Positions 33,014 to 41,880 are shown, numbered from the stretch's first letter. The stretch: DNA of 64,000 nt from UMGS1696 sp964621165 (GCA_964621165.1 CAZULC010000003.1:131221-195220), one strand, 5' to 3'. Notes: generated from the sequence alone by a model not told the origin. Made by a program: numbers and translations.

Positions 33014-34912
33014 ATGATAACATTTTCGTGCTGTATCCCCGGCGGTTCGCTCATGCCCGAAGGCGTGTCGTCCGTCCCACAATCCCCCGCTGACGCCATA
33101 ATCGAGAAGTGCAGATACCTGCTGTCAATCGGCTACGACTGCACCGAATGCGGGGGCGGAATGCTTGCGGAGCTTGACGACGAGGGAATCGAAAAGCTGA
33201 CAAGTGAAAACCAAAAAAACTCTCTCAAAATTATAGCGGTCAACAGTCTCTTCCCGCGGCAGTGGAGACTTGCAGACCCGAAAGCTGACAGAACATCCTA
33301 TCTTGAAAGAGCAGAAAAAATATTCGGTATAATGGAGTCCCTCGGTGCAAAATACGCTGTATTCGGAAGCGGCGGAGCGAGATCCATCCTTGAAGAAGAG
33401 GGAATCACAAAGGAAGAAAGCCGCGCCGCGCTTGACACGTTCATCAAAGAAATGGCAGGTATTGCCAAATCACACGGGATCATCGTCCTTATCGAGCCCC
33501 TGCGTAAATGCGAAAGCAATATCTTCAACACCGTGCCGGAAACAGCGGAAGAGGTGAGAAAATTCGACAGCGACAGCATAAAGCTGCTATTTGACTCCTT
33601 CCACATGGTAGAGGAGAGGACAAAAGTAACATGCGTCCGCGATTGTGCCGATCTTGTGCGCCACTGCCACATTTCCGAATCCCCCAAAAGAAGCTGTCCC
33701 GGCTTGGATTTCGGCTCAAAGGCCGCTTACAACCAAAGCTTTGCCGCAGAGCTGATGAGAATCGGGTACGACGGATGCGTATCAGTGGAGTGCGCCTACA
33801 ACGACTTCAAGTCCGACGCAAAAAAGGCTCTGACCTACCTGATAGGCATATTCGGACAGGAAATAATGTTCTTGTACAAGCCCGTCCGCAATATCATTGA
33901 AGAACCGGTGTTCCTGAAGCCGGTGAACAATACCGTCCCCGAAAATATAACCGGAGTTGAATATAACGGCCGTGTTTACCCAGCGTCACAAAAAGGCGAC
34001 GGAATCATAGCCGTTATCACCGCGAAAAAAGGCGAGAGCATGATTCTACATCTGGCTGAATACGCGGGAGACAAATGCACAGCCGAAGCTGCGTCTGACA
34101 AAGTCAAGGTGGAAATCGCCGGCAACCACTTCTCCGACTATGTTTATCGCGGATTCAATAAGCCTTTCTTCGGCCAGATTCGCGACAACGACGGAAATAC
34201 CTTCACCCGCCTTGACCTCGAGACCACGGAACACCCACATCAGCGCTCACTGTTCATAGCCGTTGGAGACGTGAACGGAATCGACTGCTGGAACGAGCGC
34301 GGAAACTACGGCTTGGTAGTAAACGAGGAGATTACAAACGTAACTTCATCCTCCGCCTACGCTTCATTCACGGCGAAAAACAAGTGGACGGATCTCGAAG
34401 GCAGCCCGCTCATCAGCGAAAAGACCACTTATACCGTGTATAACCAGAGCGAATCCCGCCGCACACTTGATATTGAAATCACGTTCACCGCCGATTATGG
34501 GGAAGTAAAGTTCGGCGCAACCAAAGAAGCCGGCCCTCTCGGAATCAGACTCCGTGACGAACTGCGTGCGGACATAGGTTCAGGCGAGCTGTCCAATTCA
34601 TGGGGAGCGGTGGGTGAAGACGAATGCTGGGGCAGAACGGCAGAGTGGTGCGACTACTCAGGCGAAGTCAAAGACGCAGGCTTCATGGGCGTAACAGTGT
34701 TCGACAACTCGAAAAACGAACGCCACCCCACCGCATGGCACATACGGGCATATGGACTGTTTGCTGCAAATAACCTCTACTTTAAGGGAGGGTTGACAAT
34801 TCCCGCCGGCGAGAGTCTGACCTACCGCTACCGCGTAATTTTCAGAAAAGGTAAAGATATGACCCGGGAAGAAATTGCCGACAAGTACGTGGTTTATGCA
34901 TTGACAAAATAA
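33014..34912 (+). CDS. Fusion of a sugar isomerase/epimerase-like TIM barrel with a PmoA/DUF6807-like domain
   Basis: 632-aa two-domain protein. Residues 1-280 form a xylose-isomerase-like TIM barrel: GYDCTECGGGMLAEL, YAVFGSGGAR, IVLIEPLRK with a metal-binding Glu, LLFDSFHMVEE, HCHISES and a final VSVECAY. Residues from about 310 to 630 match the PmoA/DUF6807 family, named after methane oxygenase but unrelated to it: TTEHPHQRSLFIAVGDVNG, WTDLEGSPLISEKTTYTV and ADYGEVKFGATKEAGPLGIR. The protein is cytoplasmic. Sugar or cyclitol catabolism is likely; the substrate is unknown. Confidence 0.82.
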   Translation: MITFSCCIPGGSLMPEGVSSVPQSPADAIIEKCRYLLSIGYDCTECGGGMLAELDDEGIEKLTSENQKNSLKIIAVNSLFPRQWRLADPKADRTSYLERAEKIFGIMESLGAKYAVFGSGGARSILEEEGITKEESRAALDTFIKEMAGIAKSHGIIVLIEPLRKCESNIFNTVPETAEEVRKFDSDSIKLLFDSFHMVEERTKVTCVRDCADLVRHCHISESPKRSCPGLDFGSKAAYNQSFAAELMRIGYDGCVSVECAYNDFKSDAKKALTYLIGIFGQEIMFLYKPVRNIIEEPVFLKPVNNTVPENITGVEYNGRVYPASQKGDGIIAVITAKKGESMILHLAEYAGDKCTAEAASDKVKVEIAGNHFSDYVYRGFNKPFFGQIRDNDGNTFTRLDLETTEHPHQRSLFIAVGDVNGIDCWNERGNYGLVVNEEITNVTSSSAYASFTAKNKWTDLEGSPLISEKTTYTVYNQSESRRTLDIEITFTADYGEVKFGATKEAGPLGIRLRDELRADIGSGELSNSWGAVGEDECWGRTAEWCDYSGEVKDAGFMGVTVFDNSKNERHPTAWHIRAYGLFAANNLYFKGGLTIPAGESLTYRYRVIFRKGKDMTREEIADKYVVYALTK

Positions 34913-34916
34913 TAAA

Positions 34917-34985
34917 ACTCCCGTTTTGTCAGACAAGCTATCTTATTGCAAAACAGCTTTGCTGGTGATTCGGGAGTTATTTTTT
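34917..34985. terminator. Bidirectional terminator between convergent genes
   Basis: ACTCCCG/CGGGAGT outer stem with T tracts on both strands. An inner AAAACAG-type stem may extend it. Confidence 0.7.
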
Positions 34986-35685
34986 ATTTGACAGGCCGGA
35001 GAATACCCATTGGCGTACACTGCGTACTCTGACCCAGCGGATTCTGCTGAAGCAGATTTTCGTACATTGTAAAATCAACCTTCGACTCCGACGCCCCGAG
35101 AATATTTACTCCATAATCGTTTGCGTCAATTATGAGAACCGTGTTACCGCCGATGACAATTGACGCTTTTCTCGCACATTCATCCGGATTCAGCGGAGAG
35201 AGAACCACATATTTGTTGTACGGCGGCAGAGTGTAGCTGCAGGGACCGTCAATCGAAGCCGCTTTCTGTCCGGCAACTAGGTAAAACCAGCCTTTCCTGC
35301 CGAAAATCTTACCCACGGCACCGCAGAATGCAGCAAGAAGAATACGGGCTAGTCCCACCTCGTCAATGGCGCACTGCATGGTCTCCGGCATGGATAAACC
35401 GATCCCCCGGCTTGATTTCGTCACAAACTTGGATAAAAAACTCGCAAAAAATCCGGTATTTATGTCGCTCACCGGAATTGCACGCCCCTCTGTGCAGGCC
35501 GCCATCTTCTCGCTGATGAAAAGCACGTCTCTCGGCTGAATTAAAGGCGAGGCGAAGGTCAGCACAATATCCTCAAGGGAATCGTCATGTGTTACAACAG
35601 GCGTGTGAATTGCGTAACAGCCGTAGGTTTTGTCTTTGTAGCTGACAAATTCCCGCTTGTTTTTGTTGATAACCAGCTCTTCCAT
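34984..35685 (-). CDS. Coenzyme F420-0:L-glutamate ligase-like protein (CofE family)
   Basis: 233-aa member of the F420 ligase fold. Family segments are DDSLEDIVLTFASPLIQPRD, VLFISEKMAACTEGRAIP, FVTKSSRGIGLSMPETMQ, LLAAFCGAVGKIFGRKG and VLIIDANDYGVNILGAS. The Firmicutes branch is widespread in organisms not known to make F420, so a different amide-forming role is likely. No other F420 gene is in the window. GGAGG lies 7 nt before the ATG at 35685. It is downstream of the LytTR two-component operon on the same strand, 137 nt after it. Confidence 0.78.
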   Translation of the reverse strand: MEELVINKNKREFVSYKDKTYGCYAIHTPVVTHDDSLEDIVLTFASPLIQPRDVLFISEKMAACTEGRAIPVSDINTGFFASFLSKFVTKSSRGIGLSMPETMQCAIDEVGLARILLAAFCGAVGKIFGRKGWFYLVAGQKAASIDGPCSYTLPPYNKYVVLSPLNPDECARKASIVIGGNTVLIIDANDYGVNILGASESKVDFTMYENLLQQNPLGQSTQCTPMGILRPVK

Positions 35686-35822
35686 AATTATACCTCCGTT
35701 TTACAGCGAAAGTATAGCATATAAAAAAGTCGTTTAGTCAATTTTTGCCCGGGAAAGAGTTATTTCCGCCTGAAAAATTCACATAAAACTTCATTCAGGC
35801 AGAAAACTCAAAATTCAGGCAG

Positions 35823-37283
35823 TCATTTGGCGATCGTCAAAAGCTGTACGAATTCTTCCGCGGTGAAATATGAGCTTAGCACAATATTGCCGTACCGCGA
35901 AAGAATTTTCTCGAGTATCAGTAGCCCCTTTCCGCGGCCCAGCCCCTTGCCCGTGGTTCCGGGAATCACACCCCGCTCCCTGACTTCGTTCCGGCACACG
36001 TTTGAAATCTTCACATAACAGGACCCGTCGTCCTCGTAAATCTTAACCTTGACCACGCCGTCGGGAATCAAAGCGGCTTCCTCAGCGGCATTGTCCAGCA
36101 GAATTCCGATAACCCTGACAAAATCCCCGCCTCCCCCGATTTCAGCCAATGGTGAAGTTATCTCAACCGCGGCTTTCACCTCATGGGATGTGATTTCTAT
36201 AATTTTATAATAAAGAAATGCCTTAAGACTGTCGTCATGGAGAGTCCGGAGGGTGTTTGACAAATCGTTTCTCACCAGAGAATCCTCTACAAACGGAACA
36301 ATATTTTCACGGTAGAACCGCTTCATCTCCTCATCCCCAGATCGGTCCACGAATCCGCTCATGGTCAGAAACAGATTCTTCACGTCGTGCCGGACTTCCC
36401 GCATGCTCTCGAGATTGTCCTCAAGCTGGGAATTGTACGCCGCTATCAGATTTTTGTCGTTTTCGGCTGCCGTCATTTTCTCCCTCATTGAAACAGTCCG
36501 CAGAAGCATGCAGACAAAAACTATCTCGACAAGCAGAAGAATGGCGAAAATCACATAATAAATCCGCTTGAAGTAATGTTCGTAGAAAACGGAGCCATCG
36601 TTGTAGGGGAAGAACAGGCTGATCAAAGACAGGCAGACCAGTGTGAAAGCCGACAGCGCAAGGACATATATTTCCATGTTGTGAAATTTTCTCGAAACCG
36701 TATCGAGTATGTCCCGCCAGCGCTTGAAAATCAAGCTGACAAGCTTGAGCAGTGCAATGAACATCAGAAGAAACACCGCACAGCACAGGAAGAGAAACAG
36801 CGCCTTTTCTATAATTTTCCAGTTATGCTCCCTCGCCAAATCATAATACAATCCAAGAAATTTTTGGAAAACCGCGTCATATAATTCAACGGAAGCCGCC
36901 CCTATAAGCATTACAAAGAACACGCCGATTCCATGCTCGCCGAATTTTTTCGTTTTCACCCACATAATCAGGCACATAAGAACCATGTAAACCAAAAGAA
37001 ACATGGAAGTCACATAACGTACGAAATAGGCTCTCAGCATTATGTTTATCAAGGCAGTACACAATATAAAACAGTCGCATAAATCGAACGGTATCACCCC
37101 GAGAACCGGAACAATAAGCGTCACAATTAAGGCCGTCAGCAGATCCAGCATCTCCGGCGCGTTTATGCCTTTTATAAAGACAAGATGAATGTCACCAAAA
37201 GCAAGCAGTACAGCCAGCGCAATTTTTGATAGCTTCCATATTTTAGACGTTATGTCAATGCTGTTTTCATTTTTTTCTTTCAT
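35823..37283 (-). CDS. Membrane sensor histidine kinase, AgrC/GHKL type
   Basis: 486 aa from ATG 37283 (AGGTG about 7 nt upstream; a GTG three codons earlier is possible). The N-terminal 270 residues hold seven or eight membrane segments. The phospho-acceptor His lies in REVRHDVKNLFLTMSGF near residue 300, the form used by AgrC-like HPK10 kinases. The GHKL ATPase shows ILLDNAAEEAAL (N box) and GKGLGRGKGLLILEKIL (G2). It overlaps its response regulator by 17 bases. No agrB/agrD-like peptide gene is adjacent, so the signal is unknown. Confidence 0.88.
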   Translation of the reverse strand: MKEKNENSIDITSKIWKLSKIALAVLLAFGDIHLVFIKGINAPEMLDLLTALIVTLIVPVLGVIPFDLCDCFILCTALINIMLRAYFVRYVTSMFLLVYMVLMCLIMWVKTKKFGEHGIGVFFVMLIGAASVELYDAVFQKFLGLYYDLAREHNWKIIEKALFLFLCCAVFLLMFIALLKLVSLIFKRWRDILDTVSRKFHNMEIYVLALSAFTLVCLSLISLFFPYNDGSVFYEHYFKRIYYVIFAILLLVEIVFVCMLLRTVSMREKMTAAENDKNLIAAYNSQLEDNLESMREVRHDVKNLFLTMSGFVDRSGDEEMKRFYRENIVPFVEDSLVRNDLSNTLRTLHDDSLKAFLYYKIIEITSHEVKAAVEITSPLAEIGGGGDFVRVIGILLDNAAEEAALIPDGVVKVKIYEDDGSCYVKISNVCRNEVRERGVIPGTTGKGLGRGKGLLILEKILSRYGNIVLSSYFTAEEFVQLLTIAK

Positions 37284-38046
37284 GACCCGCACCTAAAATC
37301 CTGCTAACGTCTCCAAGCTTTTTCAACGAACACGGAACCTCGCTCCCGTCGGCTAAAACAACAGTACTTCCGCGAAGGGCAATGATATGCTCCTCGTTGA
37401 CAAGATATGACCGGTGAACACGCGTAAATTCGTCTCCCAGTTCTTCTGCGGCATGGTCAAGAGTTCCGATCAGTGTTATTTTCGACCCGCCTAAAGTATG
37501 GTACGTTATCCCATGGGAGAGATTTTTCTCGCTCTCGAGGTAGGTTATGTCGTCAAGACGCATTTTCACCTCCTCGCCGCCAACCTCGAGCCGTATCTCA
37601 CCACCGCTATCCGAATCCCTGCCGTCCGAGTTTTTTTTATATGACAAAGCCATCCTGACATATCGGCGCATTCCGTCCCGTAGAAGAGTTATGTCCGTGC
37701 CTTTTTCGAGAAAACCAAAGGGTTCGGTCCCGCTTTTCAGAACCGCAAGCGCAAGCTCATTGTGATTTGTGAGAAAGACAATGCGAAGATTGGGACAGCT
37801 CCGCTTGAGCGCACGGGAAACGTCCATTCCAGTCGGCAGATCACGCCCGAAATCCAAGTCGAGAAACGCCAGAGCAGGGGACTTCTTTCCGGCAATCCGC
37901 TTCGATAAGGTGACAGCCTCACTGAACGAATGAGCAACCCCGCATAAATGAGCCGGCAGACATTCCTCTTCAATCAGGTTCACCACAATCCCCTCGGCAA
38001 TGGAGATAAAGAACCTGTCGTCGTCGCACAGCAGAATTTCAAGCAT
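37267..38046 (-). CDS. LytTR-family response regulator
   Basis: 259 aa from ATG 38046 (GGAGG 6 nt upstream; an ATG five codons further up overlaps that site). The receiver domain shows the acidic pair in MLEILLCDDD, the phospho-acceptor in LAFLDLDFG near residue 60, and the FLTNH and FLEKG (Lys) switch residues. The LytTR DNA-binding domain starts near residue 155 (EEVKMRLDDITYLESEKN) and contains FTRVHRSYLVNEEHI. It partners the AgrC-like kinase. The regulon is unknown, but the CofE-like gene downstream is a candidate. Confidence 0.9.
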   Translation of the reverse strand: MLEILLCDDDRFFISIAEGIVVNLIEEECLPAHLCGVAHSFSEAVTLSKRIAGKKSPALAFLDLDFGRDLPTGMDVSRALKRSCPNLRIVFLTNHNELALAVLKSGTEPFGFLEKGTDITLLRDGMRRYVRMALSYKKNSDGRDSDSGGEIRLEVGGEEVKMRLDDITYLESEKNLSHGITYHTLGGSKITLIGTLDHAAEELGDEFTRVHRSYLVNEEHIIALRGSTVVLADGSEVPCSLKKLGDVSRILGAGHERKK

Positions 38047-38248
38047 ATAAATCCTCCACATTCTGTTTTATTACATATATCATATCATGTAATCCGGCCA
38101 AATTCAAGTGAGACGCCGCTTTTTTAATGAATTAAAACACGATATTTCCGCCCCATAGCATAATACACAAATTGCACACCAAATTCCAGCCATAACTTGC
38201 ACTATGCGACAAATTTCCGCTTGAGAGAATTTTTTTCATAAAATCCTC

Positions 38249-38277
38249 TTGACAAATTTCCCATATTGGAGTATTAT
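38249..38277 (+). promoter_or_regulatory. Sigma-A promoter of the feo operon
   Basis: TTGACA (38249-38254), 17-nt spacer, TATTAT (38272-38277, within TATTATAAT). The first operator begins 10 nt after the -10 box. Confidence 0.8.
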
Positions 38278-38286
38278 AATAATGAA

Positions 38287-38302
38287 GTTAGCAAGTGCTA
38301 AC
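38287..38302 (+). promoter_or_regulatory. DtxR/IdeR-type operator 1 of feo
   Basis: GTTAGCA-AG-TGCTAAC, a perfect 7-bp-arm palindrome at the expected transcription start. It fits the GTTAG...CTAAC core of iron-responsive DtxR-family boxes, so Fe(II)-bound repressor would block initiation. Confidence 0.7.
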
Positions 38303-38362
38303 AGCAAACCTCTGTCAGACCGAAGTAAAATGCTTGTTGTCTGACTTATATTCAGTCTGTTG

Positions 38363-38378
38363 GTTAGTCAACGCTAAC
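38363..38378 (+). promoter_or_regulatory. DtxR/IdeR-type operator 2 of feo
   Basis: GTTAG-TCAACG-CTAAC, 25 nt before the first feoA start, on the leader. Confidence 0.6.
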
Positions 38379-38402
38379 ATACTGTGAAGAGGAGTGATAA
38401 AC

Positions 38403-38615
38403 ATGATGCCGTTGACATATGCACAAGCTGGTGAAGAAAATATCGTGAAAAGAATCGGCGGAAAGCCAGAAGTGAGACAGCATCTCGAAGATCTTGGATT
38501 CCACGTCGGAAGCGAAGTAGTAGTCATAACAGCTCTCGACGGGAATATCATAGTAAAGGTAAAGGAAGCCCGTGTTGCGGTCAGTTCAGAAATGGCTTCA
38601 AAAATCATGGTTTGA
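38403..38615 (+). CDS. feoA: FeoA family protein (first copy)
   Basis: 70-aa SH3-like accessory protein of ferrous iron uptake, thought to bind FeoB on the cytoplasmic side. The start is ATG 38403, with GAGGAG 8 nt upstream; the upstream GTG at 38394 overlaps that site. The GKPEVRQHLEDLGFHVGSEV segment and the closing ARVAVSSEMASKIMV are typical. It is the first gene of feoA-feoA-feoB-feoB-associated, a common arrangement in Clostridia. Transcription is probably iron-repressed through the operators before it. Confidence 0.92.
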   Translation: MMPLTYAQAGEENIVKRIGGKPEVRQHLEDLGFHVGSEVVVITALDGNIIVKVKEARVAVSSEMASKIMV

Positions 38616-38667
38616 TTGATTCCATTTATTAAAATCAGATTATCAATATAGAAATGAGGATATAGTG

Positions 38668-38889
38668 ATGAAAACTTTGCGCGAAACCGCCATAGGAGAA
38701 ACCGTTACTGTTGTAAAGCTGAACGGCGAGGGTGCGGTCAAAAGAAGAATCATGGACATGGGAATCACAAAAGGAACTAGAGTGTACGTCAGAAAAGTAG
38801 CGCCTCTTGGAGATCCAATCGAGGTAACGGTCCGCGGATACGAACTGTCACTCCGTAAAGCCGACGCGGCAATGATTGACGTGGAATAA
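38668..38889 (+). CDS. feoA: FeoA family protein (second copy)
   Basis: 73-aa SH3-like FeoA starting MKTLRETAIGETVTVVKL, with GAGGA 7 nt before ATG 38668. The motif KRRIMDMGITKGTRVYVRKVAPLGDPIEV is the canonical FeoA block, seen more clearly than in the first copy. The two paralogues differ strongly, so they probably have distinct contacts on FeoB. A further operator pair follows before feoB. Confidence 0.93.
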   Translation: MKTLRETAIGETVTVVKLNGEGAVKRRIMDMGITKGTRVYVRKVAPLGDPIEVTVRGYELSLRKADAAMIDVE

Positions 38890-38903
38890 ATTTTAAATCA
38901 TGA

Positions 38904-38969
38904 GGTTAGCCCGAACTGATTAAAGTCAGGCTGACCGTAAATTTTGGTATAACGTTAGCCTTGACTAAC
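38904..38969 (+). promoter_or_regulatory. Hairpin and third DtxR-type site between feoA and feoB
   Basis: GGTTAGCC...GGCTGACC (38904-38936) can fold into an 8-bp stem. GTTAG-CCTTGA-CTAAC (38954-38969) repeats the operator core. The site suggests separate iron control of feoB. Confidence 0.55.
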
Positions 38970-39004
38970 CTACAAAATTCATCTATAATATAAGGGGAGT
39001 AATC

Positions 39005-41422
39005 ATGGATATCAGAATAGCCCTCGCGGGTAACCCTAACTGCGGTAAAACGACGCTGTTCAACGCGCTGACCGGCTCAAACCAGTTCGTAGGAAACTGG
39101 CCCGGAGTTACCGTTGAAAAAAAGGAAGGCAAGCTGAAAAAGCACGACGGCGTAATCATCACCGACCTTCCGGGTATCTACTCGCTGTCGCCGTACACAC
39201 TTGAAGAAGTCGTCGCCCGCAACTACCTCATAAACGAGCAGCCTGACGCGATCCTGAACATAATCGACGGCACAAACCTCGAGCGCAACCTCTACCTAAC
39301 CACCCAGCTTGTGGAGCTTGGAATACCGGTAGTCGCCGCCGTAAACATGATGGACGTGGTGAGAAAGAACGGCGACAAAATCAACACCGCCGAACTCGCA
39401 CGTCAGATTGGATGCAGAGTAGTTGAAATCTCGGCTCTCAAGAGCGAAGGAATCACCGAGGCCGCGGAAGCCGCAATCGAAGCCGCAAAGGGAATGAAAA
39501 CCGTACCCCAGCACTCCTTCTCCGGAGCCGTGGAGCACGCAATCGCCCACATCGAGGAAGCCGCCCTCAGCACAATTCCCGAGGACAAAAAGAGATGGTA
39601 CGCCATCAAGCTGTTCGAACGCGACGAAATGGTTCGTGATCAGCTCAAGGAAAAGTGCGTGGATCTCACAAAGAACGCCGACTACATAGAAAGCGTAATC
39701 AAGTCCGCCGAGGATGAGCTTGACGACGACGCTGAATCCATCATCACAAATGAGCGCTATGTCTATATTGCACAGGTCATCAAAGCCTGCTTTAAAAAGA
39801 AGTCAGGCGAAAAGCTTACAGTCTCCGATAAAATCGACAAGGTAGTCACAAACCGCTTTGCTGCACTGCCGATTTTCGCGGTAGTTATGATTCTCGTCTA
39901 CTATATATCCGTTACAACTGTAGGAACATGGGCTACCGACTGGGCTAACGATGGTGTGTTCGGCGACGGCTGGCACCTCTTCGGAATCGGCTCCGGCGAA
40001 TACAATGACGTTCTTGATGAGTACGCCGAAGAAAACCTCTTCCTCCCCGAGCTTGAGTCCACCGTAAAGGCGGCGGCTGACGCGGGTGTTGTAGGTGCTG
40101 ACGACGTATTAGGCGCAATCGAAGACAAGGACTACGGTGCTTTTGACGAAGCCTATGGTACCTTCGGAGACGCTTTGGCCGAAGCAGGATTTGACATTTC
40201 CGAAACCGTTGACGCTGCAATGGAAGAAGCTCCTGACGCAAGCGAGTATGGCGTATGGGTTCCCGGAATACCCGTGCTGGTAGAAAAAGGACTTGACGCT
40301 ATTAACTGCGCTGAATGGCTCAAAGGCTTCATCCTCGACGGTATAATCGGCGGTGTTGGTGCGGTACTTGGATTCGTTCCCCAGATGCTCGTGCTGTTCA
40401 TCTTGCTCGCGTTCCTCGAAGCCTGCGGTTACATGGCAAGAATCGCGTTCGTTATGGACAGAATCTTCCGTAAATTCGGTCTTTCAGGTAAATCCTTCAT
40501 CCCAATGCTCATCGGTACAGGCTGTGGCGTTCCCGGAGTCATGGCTTCCCGTACAATCGAAAATGACCGCGATCGCAAGATGACAATCATGACCACCACC
40601 TTCATCCCCTGCGGCGCAAAGCTCCCGATTATCGCCCTCATCGCGTCAGCATTGTTCGGCGGCGCATGGTGGGTCGCTCCCTCGGCTTACTTCGTTGGAG
40701 TTGCGGCAATCATCATCTCCGGTATCATGCTGAAGAAGACAAAGATGTTCGCAGGAGATCCCGCACCCTTCGTAATGGAGCTTCCCGCATACCACCTTCC
40801 TACCGTTTCAGCATTACTCCGTTCAATGTGGGAGCGCGCCTCGTCATTCATCAAGAAAGCCGGAACAATCATCCTTCTCTCGTCAATCGTAATCTGGGTG
40901 GGAAGCGTGTTCGGCATGACCGACGGCTCCTTCGGCTTCAACGCTGACATGGAACTTGAGGACTCCATCCTCGGCATAATCGGCGGCGTAATCTGCCACA
41001 TCTTCAAGCCCATAGGATTCGGCTCAATCAAGGCTACAATCGCGACAATCATGGGTCTTGTGGCAAAGGAAGAGGTTGTAGGCGTGTTCGGCGTGCTCGA
41101 CTTCGAAGGCATGACAAAGCTCTCCGCTTATTCTTTCCTCATCTTCAACCTGCTCTGCGCTCCCTGCTTCGCCGCAATCGGTGCAATCAAGCGTGAGATG
41201 AACTCCGCAAAGTGGACATGGTTCGCAATCGGCTACCAGTGCGTGTTCGCATACGCAATCTCCCTAATCGTGTTCCAGCTCGGCTCGATTTTCACCGGAA
41301 ACGCAAACGTTATCGGAATCATCTTCGCTCTAGCAGTACTTGCGTTCATTCTCTACATGCTCTTCAAGCCTTATAAGGAATCGAATAAGCTCAAGTCAAA
41401 TATTGTTACAAGCAAAAAATAA
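39005..41422 (+). CDS. feoB: Ferrous iron transporter B
   Basis: Inner-membrane Fe(II) transporter with an N-terminal G-protein domain (805 aa). G1 is GNPNCGKTT at residues 9-17, the switch region follows with GNWPGVTVEKK, G3 is DLPG and G4 is NMMD. The GDI-like helical region spans about 170-270. The membrane domain has the two Gate modules (FLEACGYMARIAFVMDRIFR with the transport Cys, and GCGVPGVMASRTI). A 120-residue acidic insertion (about 315-435) lies after the first TM segment. GGGGAG precedes the ATG. Confidence 0.96.
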   Translation: MDIRIALAGNPNCGKTTLFNALTGSNQFVGNWPGVTVEKKEGKLKKHDGVIITDLPGIYSLSPYTLEEVVARNYLINEQPDAILNIIDGTNLERNLYLTTQLVELGIPVVAAVNMMDVVRKNGDKINTAELARQIGCRVVEISALKSEGITEAAEAAIEAAKGMKTVPQHSFSGAVEHAIAHIEEAALSTIPEDKKRWYAIKLFERDEMVRDQLKEKCVDLTKNADYIESVIKSAEDELDDDAESIITNERYVYIAQVIKACFKKKSGEKLTVSDKIDKVVTNRFAALPIFAVVMILVYYISVTTVGTWATDWANDGVFGDGWHLFGIGSGEYNDVLDEYAEENLFLPELESTVKAAADAGVVGADDVLGAIEDKDYGAFDEAYGTFGDALAEAGFDISETVDAAMEEAPDASEYGVWVPGIPVLVEKGLDAINCAEWLKGFILDGIIGGVGAVLGFVPQMLVLFILLAFLEACGYMARIAFVMDRIFRKFGLSGKSFIPMLIGTGCGVPGVMASRTIENDRDRKMTIMTTTFIPCGAKLPIIALIASALFGGAWWVAPSAYFVGVAAIIISGIMLKKTKMFAGDPAPFVMELPAYHLPTVSALLRSMWERASSFIKKAGTIILLSSIVIWVGSVFGMTDGSFGFNADMELEDSILGIIGGVICHIFKPIGFGSIKATIATIMGLVAKEEVVGVFGVLDFEGMTKLSAYSFLIFNLLCAPCFAAIGAIKREMNSAKWTWFAIGYQCVFAYAISLIVFQLGSIFTGNANVIGIIFALAVLAFILYMLFKPYKESNKLKSNIVTSKK

Positions 41423-41449
41423 TCAAGTCATACATCAAAGGAGGCAGTT

Positions 41450-41674
41450 ATGCTCGCATGGCTCAGCGAAAACATAAGTACAATAATCGTGTGCCTGATT
41501 CTGGCATTCGCAGTATTTATGGTAATCAGAAAAATGGTAAAGGATAAAAAATCCGGAAAATCAGGCTGCGGATGCGGCTGTGAGTCCTGCGCCATGCACT
41601 CAGTATGCTCTGCAAGGGCAAACGGACATAGCTGCTCCACGCCAAAGAAGTCGCCAAAACCACAGGTGAAATAA
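41450..41674 (+). CDS. FeoB-associated Cys-rich membrane protein
   Basis: 74-residue protein with one TM helix (about residues 8-26), then a basic linker and a Cys cluster (GCGCGCESCAMHSVCS...SC). The family always accompanies clostridial FeoB and is thought to help Fe(II) handling at the membrane. AAAGGAGG lies about 7 nt before the ATG. The stop at 41674 is two bases before the MITE-like element, which separates it from the operon terminator. Confidence 0.9.
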   Translation: MLAWLSENISTIIVCLILAFAVFMVIRKMVKDKKSGKSGCGCGCESCAMHSVCSARANGHSCSTPKKSPKPQVK

Positions 41675-41676
41675 AT

Positions 41677-41873
41677 TAAGGCGACACCGCACAGTTCTGA
41701 TGGTGCAGATGTGCCGACAGATTTTTCGTCAGACAATACAAATACACCTTATGTTCATACTATAAATCAAGGTGGATTTGTGAATTATGATGGAGATTGC
41801 GCAGCAACTCCTAAAAGATGCGGTGCAGATGTGCCATCAAGGCGTTAGCCGTGGTTTGTGCGGTGGTGCCTTA
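41677..41873. mobile_element. MITE-like element of 197 bp with 17-bp terminal inverted repeats
   Basis: The left end TAAGGCGACACCGCACA and the inverted right end TAAGGCACCACCGCACA match at 15 of 17 positions. Inside, a 14-bp direct repeat GGTGCAGATGTGCC occurs at 41702-41715 and 41822-41835. There is no ORF of meaningful length, so movement would need a transposase in trans. No clear target-site duplication is visible. It lies between the last feo gene and its terminator. Confidence 0.68.
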
Positions 41874-41880
41874 CCGAATT

